Assembly: GCF_001412535.1 (NCBI RefSeq)
Contig: NZ_CP011774.1
Location: forward strand, 367,501-431,500
Origin: Limnohabitans sp. 63ED37-2
GTDB taxonomy: Bacteria > Pseudomonadota > Gammaproteobacteria > Burkholderiales > Burkholderiaceae_C
Direction of reading: 5' to 3'
DNA length: 64,000 bases
Shown here piece by piece: positions 40,541 to 48,512 of the stretch. The translations under genes were made by a program, and so were the position numbers. Every line of letters starts with the position of its first letter. Position 1 is the stretch's first letter. A model generated the notes under the pieces. That model was not told the DNA's origin. It saw only the letters and a program-made list of their open reading frames with translations, and did not search any database.

Positions 40541-41995
40541 CTAGTAGCCAGTTTCGCCTAACTTAAAGTAGCCCACGCCAGTTCGCTGCTGCACCTTGAG
40601 TTCAATCTTGGCTAGTAACTTTGCTGGAATTTGATTACGCACTACAACTGCGTCATGAACATTTGCCAACACTGTGTTGCCTGACTTTTTAACTTCTGCT
40701 CTAACCATGTCCATCATGATTGTTTCAGCGTGTTGGTAAAGCCAAACAATCTTCTGCGCAGAACTGAACTGCTTGACTTTCTTTCTCTGCTGCTCTGCTT
40801 TCATCTCTGCTTGCCATTGAGCATCACCAGAAAAATTGGCAACTATGAATTTGTTTAGCGTTTGCTGCTCTGCGTTGAACTTATGCACCAAGTCACACTT
40901 AACAAATCTTTTAAGTACTGCTGTGTCCCTATCAAAGACTTCAAATAGCGAGCTTTGACTTTCTTCGCCTGTATCACTACGCCAAGTACCCATGCTCAAC
41001 TTTGCACCAAATCCAAGTGCTGTCATCGCTTCTTTGATTGTGGCTTTGTATTCTGGCGTGGGCTGCGAGTTATAGACTTCTAGAATCACAGCATCAAAAA
41101 ATGCGTCTTTGTCTTCCAAGTACAGCGTCATCGCAGTAAATGACTGTCGCACATCCAGTTTGCGAGATTTCTTCTGTGCATGCCATTGAACTGCAAATGA
41201 CATCTTCCAAGCAGTTGAGCAACTCTTGCAGTCGTATTCCCACGATGTGCCAAGAAAAGCCATTCGCAGTTCTTTTCTCGTGCTGAGTACGCTGACACCT
41301 TCGTAGTAGGTTCTGCCAAATGCTTTCTTGTCTATCTTTTGATGCAGCAAGCCATTTGTCACTTGTGCAATTCGCAGCACATATTCAGCATGGACTATGC
41401 TGTTTTCTTGTTGGTATTTGTTAAGCACAGTTGCACCCTGCACTATAGAAGTCATGTATCGCTTGAGTGCAGGAATGTCCACTGGTGAAGTGAAGAACTG
41501 TGACCTCCTATCTTTAACTGACAACGAGTTGTAATGACTTTGATAGTCATCAATCAAATCCTGCCAATCCTGCGTCAATGTATCCAGATAAGCATCTAGT
41601 TCAGGTGCAGTCACTGACTGTAGATATTTCAGTAAGTTGTCATTTTTCACAATCAAATTGGCCGTGGGTTTAAGTACTGCTATTTCTTTGGTGATGTTAT
41701 TGGCTGACTTATTGATGTTTTCTACAAGCGCATGTCCATGCTTGCCAAGCCACTCATGAACTCTCCACTGCTTGTTATTAACAGTGGGGCTACCATTTAT
41801 CAACTTTGTGAGTGGAATGTCGTAGGCATCAAATCTACGAGCAAACACGCTGCGATTTAACAGGCTGAGACGCAGCTGACGCTCAAGCAATGCAAGGTAC
41901 TTGTCCAATTGCTGCTTGGCTCTATTTGGGGGCGTAGGAAATGCTGTTTCCAGTGCTGATAAAACACTAGGCACGTACTCAATTGTCAGCATCAT
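40541..41995 (-). CDS. Divergent single-subunit polymerase-like protein (PolA / T7 RNA polymerase superfamily)
   Basis: A 484-residue protein with no clear annotation, but palm-type polymerase motifs appear in order. Motif A: WEYDCKSCSTAWKMSFA (Asp about 255; T7 RNA polymerase reads DGSCSGIQHFSA). Motif B: TIKEAMTALGFGAKLSMG (Lys about 321; T7 reads TKRSVMTLAYGSKEFG). Motif C: LANVHDAVVVR (His-Asp about 447-448). The A-B and B-C spacings (about 66 and 127) are close to those of family A DNA polymerases. At 484 residues it is much shorter than T7 RNA polymerase or Pol I. It may replicate or transcribe the element. Preceded by a multi-hairpin region. Confidence 0.6.
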   Translation of the reverse strand: MMLTIEYVPSVLSALETAFPTPPNRAKQQLDKYLALLERQLRLSLLNRSVFARRFDAYDIPLTKLINGSPTVNNKQWRVHEWLGKHGHALVENINKSANNITKEIAVLKPTANLIVKNDNLLKYLQSVTAPELDAYLDTLTQDWQDLIDDYQSHYNSLSVKDRRSQFFTSPVDIPALKRYMTSIVQGATVLNKYQQENSIVHAEYVLRIAQVTNGLLHQKIDKKAFGRTYYEGVSVLSTRKELRMAFLGTSWEYDCKSCSTAWKMSFAVQWHAQKKSRKLDVRQSFTAMTLYLEDKDAFFDAVILEVYNSQPTPEYKATIKEAMTALGFGAKLSMGTWRSDTGEESQSSLFEVFDRDTAVLKRFVKCDLVHKFNAEQQTLNKFIVANFSGDAQWQAEMKAEQQRKKVKQFSSAQKIVWLYQHAETIMMDMVRAEVKKSGNTVLANVHDAVVVRNQIPAKLLAKIELKVQQRTGVGYFKLGETGY

Positions 41996-42104
41996 CGTCG
42001 CATCCCTTGCAAGCCACTGTTTATGCGGGCTGCAGGACTGCTAAAAACCGCACGAACTAATGATATATGTAATTACACGAAACACAAATACAAAAAATTG
42101 ACAC

Positions 42105-42210
42105 GCTAGTTTGACAAGTGCAGCGAAGCGAAACGCAGCTCAAACTAGCAGTGGCAGATGTGCGAAGCGCATCTTTCATGATCTCAAAGTTGACCAAGCA
42201 AGTCATGAAA
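42105..42210. other. Cluster of three hairpins upstream of the polymerase-like gene
   Basis: Three consecutive stem-loops: 42105-42149 (10-bp perfect stem GCTAGTTTGA/TCAAACTAGC, 25-nt loop with GCG-rich inner pairing), 42156-42174 (8-bp stem AGATGTGC/GCGCATCT, loop GAA), and 42174-42210 (TTTCATGA/TCATGAAA, 21-nt loop). A terminator hairpin follows directly. The cluster lies in the leader of the leftward polymerase-like gene. It could be a structured RNA, an operator or an origin of replication. Confidence 0.5.
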
Positions 42211-42245
42211 AAGCCCCATGAGTAGTTCACTTACACATGGGGCTT
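42207..42245 (-). terminator. Rho-independent terminator after the 42259-42699 gene
   Basis: A 10-bp stem AAGCCCCATG/CATGGGGCTT with a 15-nt loop, followed in the leftward direction by T residues. It lies 14 bp after the stop of the leftward 146-residue gene. Confidence 0.75.
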
Positions 42246-42258
42246 GAGCAATTGATTG

Positions 42259-42699
42259 TTACTTGGAAAACCCAGCTTTCAGATGTTCGCTTGCTTGGCT
42301 AATTGCTTCGTCAAGTTCGCCTGCAATGACAGCATCTTTTAAGGAAGCCAGTGTCGCAAGCAACTCATCCCCTGTGTTCAATTCGATAGCGTTCTTGCCT
42401 TTGGCGAGCTCAAGTGTCTTGCTTCCGTAACGTACTGACAAATGAATTTTTCCAGTGCTGTTCGTCCAATACCATTCCTTGATGCGTTTGGTAGCTTCAA
42501 TGGTTTTTCGCTCTCCAGTAGCTGCATCAATGACATTTTTCAGCCGTTTTGGAGCATAAATCTGCCCATCTCGCTGTGCAGTAGCAAACAGCAATTGCTC
42601 GTCAATTTTTCCTGCAAGTTTGTTTCTGCGAGCTACGACTGGACTAACGTTACGCTCTTTCTTGCTTGCAACCAACTTGAGTTTGGAAAAGACTGTCAT
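42259..42699 (-). CDS. Small mobile-element protein, DUF6641-like
   Basis: A 146-residue basic protein (MTVFSKLKLVASKKERNVSPV at its start; then RRNKLAGKIDEQLLFA, IYAPKRLKN, KEWYWTNSTGKIHLSVRYGSK). It resembles the DUF6641 proteins of betaproteobacterial plasmids and prophages as I recall; their function is unknown. Basic N-terminus and size would suit a nucleic-acid-binding partner of the neighbouring polymerase-like protein; this is inference. Confidence 0.6.
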   Translation of the reverse strand: MTVFSKLKLVASKKERNVSPVVARRNKLAGKIDEQLLFATAQRDGQIYAPKRLKNVIDAATGERKTIEATKRIKEWYWTNSTGKIHLSVRYGSKTLELAKGKNAIELNTGDELLATLASLKDAVIAGELDEAISQASEHLKAGFSK

Positions 42700-42719
42700 A
42701 CATCACCTTTTGGCAGTTA

Positions 42720-43234
42720 AAAAATGTAATTTATTCCCTTTGAATTCAAAATGCGACCTGAATTTATTCATTTATTAGATTAAATCGCATTGCGGCAGTT
42801 ATTAAATGCACGTAGCTAAACCATTCCTTGCAATAAACGAAACTTTACTAAAGTAGTAGATGCAAAGATTGAAGCTGTAAAAATAAAAAACATGCACTTG
42901 CAACACAGCTATAAACAAGTGCTGCAAGAACAGACACGTTAAAACAAGCTACAAGCACGTCGAAAAAATGTTTGAAGCATAGAGCGGCTGGATTTATAAA
43001 AATAGCTTGTAGAGCTTGCTAGTGGCAAAAGAAGTAAGTCGCAAAAATCCCACATCAAATTTTATATAAACCAAAGCTTTTTGCTAAAAGCTTTGGTATT
43101 AATCCAAAGGCAAGTTAAGTCATTGAATTCATTCAAGAAATTTAATTTAAACGTACGTTCAAAAACAGGTAGGAATTAATAAACAAAGAATTTATGCTTT
43201 AGACATTGAAAAGCTTACATTTAGGAGAGCACTC
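42720..43234. other. AT-rich non-coding region with several inverted repeats
   Basis: About 515 bp without a gene between divergent genes. It has a hairpin at 42897-42928 (CTTGCAACAC/GTGCTGCAAG, one mismatch), a distant pair CTACAAGC (near 42950) and GCTTGTAG (near 43005), and a perfect 12-bp hairpin at 43070-43097 (ACCAAAGCTTTT/AAAAGCTTTGGT, loop TGCT). The high AT content and repeats fit a promoter/operator region or a replication origin. Confidence 0.45.
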
Positions 43235-43810
43235 ATGTCCAAGCAAGCAAAAACACTCACAGCACAAGAAATCCGTAGAGTGCTGGACTACGTAGCAACA
43301 CGCAAGCACAGCGAGCGTAATCGTGCGATGCTGTTGACGATGTACTACGCAGGACTTCGCGTCAAAGAGTGTGCCGCGTTGCGTTATGAAGATGTCTTAG
43401 ACGCAGAGGGCAAGATTAGGGCTGAAATTCGCCTGACGCCAGAGCAGACAAAGGGTAGCAAAGCAGGGACTGTTTTTGTCAGCGATAAACTACGCAAAGA
43501 ATTGCAGGCTTACGTGAAATCAGTGCCACCAAACGCACTCACAGACAAACTGTTCTATTCACAGAAGCGTCCGCAAGATGGATGGAACAGCAATACGCTT
43601 TGTCAGTTTTTCCATCACTTGTTTAAGAGCGTTGGCATTGAGGGCGCTTCCAGTCATAGCCCAAGGCGCACGCTAATTACAAATTTAGCGGATAAAGGAG
43701 TGAGCGTGCGGATACTGCAAAGCATCGCACGCCACGCCAATATCAGTACAACTCAAGCATACATTGACGTCAATGACGCAATAAAACGCAAGGCTATTGA
43801 ACTTGCTTAG
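43235..43810 (+). CDS. Short tyrosine recombinase (catalytic domain only)
   Basis: A 191-residue protein consisting of the tyrosine recombinase catalytic domain. Arg in YYAGLRVKECAALRYED, box II HSPRRTLITNLADKG, His in IARHANISTTQ and nucleophile Tyr in AYIDVND. It lacks the usual N-terminal core-binding domain; FimB/FimE-type inverters and some plasmid resolvases have a similar size. GGAGAG precedes the ATG at 43235. It may resolve or invert element DNA, or act as an accessory to the 466-residue integrase. Confidence 0.85.
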   Translation: MSKQAKTLTAQEIRRVLDYVATRKHSERNRAMLLTMYYAGLRVKECAALRYEDVLDAEGKIRAEIRLTPEQTKGSKAGTVFVSDKLRKELQAYVKSVPPNALTDKLFYSQKRPQDGWNSNTLCQFFHHLFKSVGIEGASSHSPRRTLITNLADKGVSVRILQSIARHANISTTQAYIDVNDAIKRKAIELA

Positions 43811-43813
43811 TTT

Positions 43814-44512
43814 TTAAAAATTGTATGAATATACTTTGTCAAGTGAAAGCAGTAAAAATAACTGAACTTCTTTTAGAGATTTTTCTAAGTCAATTAATTG
43901 CGATTCAGTTAATTCAGTATATTTTGCATCTAAGGACATTCCAATGTAATATATTTGACTGATATCATTAGGATTGTTAAACACTTCATAGTCACCTCCA
44001 GTTGTATTATCAATTTCAAATGTTACAAATCGAGATATTTCATATCTATTCAAAATTTCTGCAATTTGACCATTTAATTCCACGCCCACTTCAAAGTTGC
44101 CTCCATGCTGATTTTGTGATACTGAAGAAATCTGAACGGAAAACTTATTCGAAATCAGCTCATCTAATTTTTCACAACTAGATAGATCTCCGTCGCCATC
44201 GAAACTAAACGAACCATTTTCGATTACTTGTTCTGCTAAAGCATGAATTATAAAAAAACCAATAATATTTTTAATATTTTTAATTCTTTTATCTAATTTT
44301 TTAAATTCAATTTCTGCCAGTTCAAAATCAGCAAATACTTGCAATCTGTGTTCTTCAATATTATTTGATTGAAGCAATCTGCCAAGTTCTACACCAATGT
44401 TAAAAAGATTTTCGTCATAACGGCCATTTTTCTTGCAGTGATTCGCCGCTTTCTTTTGAATATCTGCAAGAAGATGTTTGTAGTTGGAGATTGAGTGATT
44501 TGTATTTTCCAT
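43814..44512 (-). CDS. Unknown protein, very AT-rich gene
   Basis: A 232-residue soluble protein of unknown family (MENTNHSISNYKHLLADIQKK at its start). It is rich in Ile, Asn and Glu and its gene is the most AT-rich of the element, suggesting a separate origin. No motif recognised. Convergent with the short recombinase gene, with 3 bp between the stops. Confidence 0.55.
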   Translation of the reverse strand: MENTNHSISNYKHLLADIQKKAANHCKKNGRYDENLFNIGVELGRLLQSNNIEEHRLQVFADFELAEIEFKKLDKRIKNIKNIIGFFIIHALAEQVIENGSFSFDGDGDLSSCEKLDELISNKFSVQISSVSQNQHGGNFEVGVELNGQIAEILNRYEISRFVTFEIDNTTGGDYEVFNNPNDISQIYYIGMSLDAKYTELTESQLIDLEKSLKEVQLFLLLSLDKVYSYNF

Positions 44513-44645
44513 TTCATTTCCTTTAAAAGGTAGTTAAGTTAATTTGTGAACCTTCTTTTTTTGTTCACAGATGTAAGTATCGTCTTGTTTGCTTAAAAAT
44601 TAGGCGCTTATCTATTCGTTGCAAATTACTTGATATGATGTTTGG

Positions 44646-45392
44646 ATGCGTAATCACTTCTTTGCCATCCATCCACTGATAGGCACCAAGACCAAGCCAG
44701 CCGCAGAGCACTTACAACAGCGAAGTCCTTATTACTGGTGGTGGGCTTACCTAAAGCGCAATCAAGACTATTTGGCGTGTTGTGCGCAAGGAGGGCGTGG
44801 TTCTCTTGAGGGCCTTTACGCAGATTTTGGAGATGTGCGTAACGAAGACTTCCGCACCTGGTGGGGCGCTCCATCAGATAAAGGGGTGTATCTATTTGCT
44901 GAGCAACCACTCAACCTCTCTGTGCAGAGGATTGATCCGCTTCAGGTGCCTTTGCCTCTGGTTCGTGATGGCGTTTTGTTTGTAGCCGTGAACATGGAGC
45001 TTGGAAAAAGAAGACTTCAGCAAAAGTTCGCTCAATTACTTGCACTGTCGCATGAGGGCAAGAGAGGGCGTAGGTCCTTGAAAACTGCAAGCAGTAGCGC
45101 ACGTTATCCACTTCATCGAAATTTCACGGCACACAACTTGAAAGTGATGCTGGGTGTGTATGACGCAGTTGAACAAAACAACTCCATGCCAAAGACAGAT
45201 CGCCTAACGCTTTGGCAAATTGGCGAGAGCCTGAAGCTGGTGCCAACAGCAATGCCACACAAATGGGACAACGCATACGACACAAGGAAAAAGCACGCAA
45301 CGATGACCATGACTGTAAGTCGTTACTACAAGGAGGCAAGTGCGATCATTGCCAATACATCAAAAGGGCAGTTCCCAAACAGTGAGGGCTGA
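44646..45392 (+). CDS. Conserved hypothetical protein of integrative elements
   Basis: A 248-residue protein. Its N-terminus (MRNHFFAIHPLIGTKTKPAAE, then YYWWWAYLKRNQDYLACC, GGRGSLEGLYADFGDVRNEDF, FRTWWG) is a pattern I recall from uncharacterised proteins of conjugative elements and islands; the C-terminus (LTLWQIGESLKLVPTAM, VSRYYKEASAIIAN) has a helix-turn-helix look. Function unknown. It precedes the restriction-modification cluster and may regulate it. Confidence 0.6.
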   Translation: MRNHFFAIHPLIGTKTKPAAEHLQQRSPYYWWWAYLKRNQDYLACCAQGGRGSLEGLYADFGDVRNEDFRTWWGAPSDKGVYLFAEQPLNLSVQRIDPLQVPLPLVRDGVLFVAVNMELGKRRLQQKFAQLLALSHEGKRGRRSLKTASSSARYPLHRNFTAHNLKVMLGVYDAVEQNNSMPKTDRLTLWQIGESLKLVPTAMPHKWDNAYDTRKKHATMTMTVSRYYKEASAIIANTSKGQFPNSEG

Positions 45393-45477
45393 CCGTTCAG
45401 CGTGGTTGCGCTAGGCCGTCATATTTAAAGGCGTTTCTCTGTTAGAGTGGATACACATTGGAGACACTGGAGTAGGC

Positions 45478-45648
45478 ATGAAAGACGCGGGAATGCGAAT
45501 ACGGGTAGAGCAGGAGCTTAGAGATGCTTTTGTAGCTGCATGTCAAAAACTGGATGTCCCTGCTGCGCAAGTGTTGCGACAGCATATGAAGGCTGTGGTT
45601 GAAAAGGTGGGTAAAGGTGAAGCCAAGACTCAACCCAAAACCAAGTAG
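45478..45648 (+). CDS. Small ribbon-helix-helix-type protein (putative regulator)
   Basis: A 56-residue ORF (MKDAGMRIRVEQELRDAFVA, then QKLDVPAAQVLRQHMKAVV and a basic tail). The beta-strand MRIRVEQEL followed by two helices is typical of CopG/Arc-type ribbon-helix-helix DNA-binding proteins. It ends 5 bp before the SNF2 helicase gene, so it could autoregulate the restriction-modification operon. Family assignment is by pattern only. Confidence 0.6.
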   Translation: MKDAGMRIRVEQELRDAFVAACQKLDVPAAQVLRQHMKAVVEKVGKGEAKTQPKTK

Positions 45649-45653
45649 ACTTA

Positions 45654-48512
45654 ATGCGCCCATACTCACAACACCAATCCAAGTTGTTTGCTACTCAGCT
45701 AACGTTGAGGCAACCAGCCAATAGCATTGACAAGCTAAGTCATGCAATCGCCTCTGCTCGTGTTGACCTGAATCCGCATCAAGTTGATGCGGCTTTGTTT
45801 GCAGTTCGTAGCCCATTAAGTAAAGGCGTAATTCTTGCTGACGAGGTTGGATTGGGTAAGACGATTGAAGCGGGCATCGTGATCAGCCAAAAGTGGGCTG
45901 AACGCAAACGCAAGCTGCTCATCATTGCGCCTGCAACGCTCCGTAAGCAGTGGCAGCAGGAGCTAATGGATAAATTCAACATCCCAAGCACCATTCTTGA
46001 GAACGGAATTTACAAGCAGTTGAAGAAAGAGAGCAAGTTGCTGAGTGGACACAGTCTACTTATTTGCTCATACAACTTCGCAGCAGCTAAAGCGGACGTA
46101 CTTGAAGATGTGGCTTGGGACTTGGTTGTAGTTGATGAAGCTCACAGGTTGCGTAACGTGTACAAGGTTGGCAACAAGATGGCATCTGCGATTGCAGGTG
46201 TTCTTGCAGATGTGCCTAAGTTACTTCTAACTGCCACACCGTTACAAAATAGTTTGCTTGAACTTTATGGTTTAGTAAGCATCATTGACCCGCATGTGTT
46301 TGGCGACATCACATCTTTTAAAGAGCAATATGTACGTGGTGTTAACGAAAACCTGCGTAACGCAAGACTGAAAGAGCGCATTAAGCCGTTCTGCCAGCGC
46401 ACTCTGCGCAAGCAAGTTCTCGAGTACATCAAGTTCACTCAGCGTGTTGCCATGACAGAGGAGTTTGTGCCAAGTGATGATGAGCACAGACTATATGAGC
46501 AAGTATCTGCGTACCTTCAACGTGAAAATCTAAATGCCTTGCCTCGTAGCCAGCGCACATTGATGACGCTTGTTCTTCGTAAGTTGCTAGCATCAAGTAG
46601 CTACGCGATCGCCGCAACACTTCAAAAGCTAGTTGAGAGACTTGAGCATACGCAAGCACGTCAGAGCGTCCTGGAGTTGTTGGATGGGGAGATTGAAGGT
46701 CTTGAAGAACTAACTGAGGAAATAGGTGCTGACGCTGTAGAAGAAGCTAGTGGAAAGCTGACTGCGGAAGAGTTGCAAGACTTGCGACTTGAGCTAGCTG
46801 AGCTAAGAGACTACGCCAAACTTGCAAGTGGTATTCGTGAAAACGCCAAGGGCGCAGCATTACAAAAAGTGCTGGCAACAGCGTTTGAGAAGCTACAAGG
46901 AATTGGTGCGGCAAAGAAGGCCGTAATCTTTACAGAGTCAACTCGTACGCAACGCTACTTGGCTGAACTACTTTCGCAATCTGGTTTTGAGAACGAGATT
47001 TGCATGATGAACGGGACAAACACTGACCCGCAATCAAAAGCAATTTACGCTGAATGGGCAAAGAAACACGCAGGCAGCGACAAGTTATCTGGTTCAAAAA
47101 CAGCAGACATGAAGGCTGCAATTGTTGAGCACTTTAGAGATACAGCCACGATCTTGATTGCTACAGAAAGTGCAGCGGAAGGCGTGAACTTGCAGTTTTG
47201 CTCGCTTGTAGTTAACTTTGACTTACCTTGGAATCCCCAGCGAGTTGAGCAGCGCATTGGACGTTGCCATCGTTACGGACAGAAATTTGATGTTGTAGTT
47301 GTCAATTTCTTAAACAAGCGTAATGCTGCTGATCAGCGTGTGTATCAATTACTCGCAGAAAAGTTCAAGTTGTTTGACGGTGTGTTTGGCGCAAGTGATG
47401 AAGTCCTTGGCGTTATTGAAAACGGCGTGGACATTGAAAAACGAATTGCAGGCGTTTATCAAACATGTCGCACAGCAGATGAAATTCAACATGCGTTTGA
47501 TGAAATCCAGCAGGAGTTAGATGAGCAAATCAAAGCAGCACTTGAAACTACACGTTTGAAGCTACTTGAGAACTTTGACGAAGAAGTGAATGCACGCTTG
47601 AAAGTCAGTCACGATCAAACAAAAGCGATACTCAACAAGCGAAGCAGCTTGTTGCTTATGCTTGCAAAGACTGAGTTGGCAGACATTGCGGAGTTTGAAG
47701 CTAGTGGCACTGTGTTTGATTTGAGCAGCAGTCCTGCCAACAGTAATGCAGCAGTTGGGACGTATAACTTTGATTGGCGAGCAGCTGACAGCAAGGATCA
47801 GCACTTTTTTGCTGAGACAAGCCCACTCGCCAGCTGGATTGTGAGCAATGCGCTTGGTCGTGACTTGGACAGCAGCGTTACGCTTGAACTTGATTACAAC
47901 GCCTACCCATTCAAAGTCAGTGCACTAGAGCCTTACATTGGAAAGAGTGGTTGGGTCGCTGCTGAGAAAATAACTGTGAGTAGCGTTGAAGATGAAGACT
48001 TCTTGGCAATAACGGCTATTACAGACTCTGGTGAAGTGCTTGATCCTGAATTGGCTGAAAGATTGATGGCAATACATTGCTCTACGGTTACTGCAAGCCA
48101 AAGCCCAATGCCTATGGTGCAGCTTGAAAAAGCAATCGCTAAGCAGCGTGATGCAGTAGCAAGGCAGCTAGACGAACGCAATGCTGTTTACTTTGACGAA
48201 GAGACGGGCAAATTGGATAGTTGGGCTGATGATTTGAAGTTTGGACTTGAGACGGAAATTAAGCAGCTAGATAAAGACATTAAGGAAGCAAAAAAGGCAG
48301 CTTCTGTTTCAATGTCCCTTGCTTCAAAACTAGAACATCAAAAACGATTACGTGAGCTTGAGCAGAGCAGGAATGCTAAGCGCAGGAGCTTGTACGAAGC
48401 GCAAGACAGTATTGATGAACAACGTGATACGTTGATTAAAAAAGTTGAAAAACAATTGCAATGCACAGTAAACAAAACGAAGCTATTTTTTGTGCAATGG
48501 AGCTTGAAATAA
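45654..48512 (+). CDS. SNF2/RapA-like DEAD/DEAH helicase of the defence cluster
   Basis: A 952-residue superfamily 2 ATPase. N-terminal helicase half: DEVGLGKTIEAGIVISQKW (Walker A, residues about 62-80), VVVDEAHRLRN (DEAH box), LLLTATPLQNSLLELYGL. C-terminal half: VIFTESTRTQRYLAEL, ATESAAEGVNLQFCSLVVN, and arginine-finger motif NPQRVEQRIGRCHRYGQ. A long coiled-coil region follows. It is directly followed (no gap) by the Mod-like methyltransferase. RapA-like ATPases translocate on DNA or remodel nucleoprotein; here it probably serves the neighbouring restriction system. Confidence 0.87.
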   Translation: MRPYSQHQSKLFATQLTLRQPANSIDKLSHAIASARVDLNPHQVDAALFAVRSPLSKGVILADEVGLGKTIEAGIVISQKWAERKRKLLIIAPATLRKQWQQELMDKFNIPSTILENGIYKQLKKESKLLSGHSLLICSYNFAAAKADVLEDVAWDLVVVDEAHRLRNVYKVGNKMASAIAGVLADVPKLLLTATPLQNSLLELYGLVSIIDPHVFGDITSFKEQYVRGVNENLRNARLKERIKPFCQRTLRKQVLEYIKFTQRVAMTEEFVPSDDEHRLYEQVSAYLQRENLNALPRSQRTLMTLVLRKLLASSSYAIAATLQKLVERLEHTQARQSVLELLDGEIEGLEELTEEIGADAVEEASGKLTAEELQDLRLELAELRDYAKLASGIRENAKGAALQKVLATAFEKLQGIGAAKKAVIFTESTRTQRYLAELLSQSGFENEICMMNGTNTDPQSKAIYAEWAKKHAGSDKLSGSKTADMKAAIVEHFRDTATILIATESAAEGVNLQFCSLVVNFDLPWNPQRVEQRIGRCHRYGQKFDVVVVNFLNKRNAADQRVYQLLAEKFKLFDGVFGASDEVLGVIENGVDIEKRIAGVYQTCRTADEIQHAFDEIQQELDEQIKAALETTRLKLLENFDEEVNARLKVSHDQTKAILNKRSSLLLMLAKTELADIAEFEASGTVFDLSSSPANSNAAVGTYNFDWRAADSKDQHFFAETSPLASWIVSNALGRDLDSSVTLELDYNAYPFKVSALEPYIGKSGWVAAEKITVSSVEDEDFLAITAITDSGEVLDPELAERLMAIHCSTVTASQSPMPMVQLEKAIAKQRDAVARQLDERNAVYFDEETGKLDSWADDLKFGLETEIKQLDKDIKEAKKAASVSMSLASKLEHQKRLRELEQSRNAKRRSLYEAQDSIDEQRDTLIKKVEKQLQCTVNKTKLFFVQWSLK

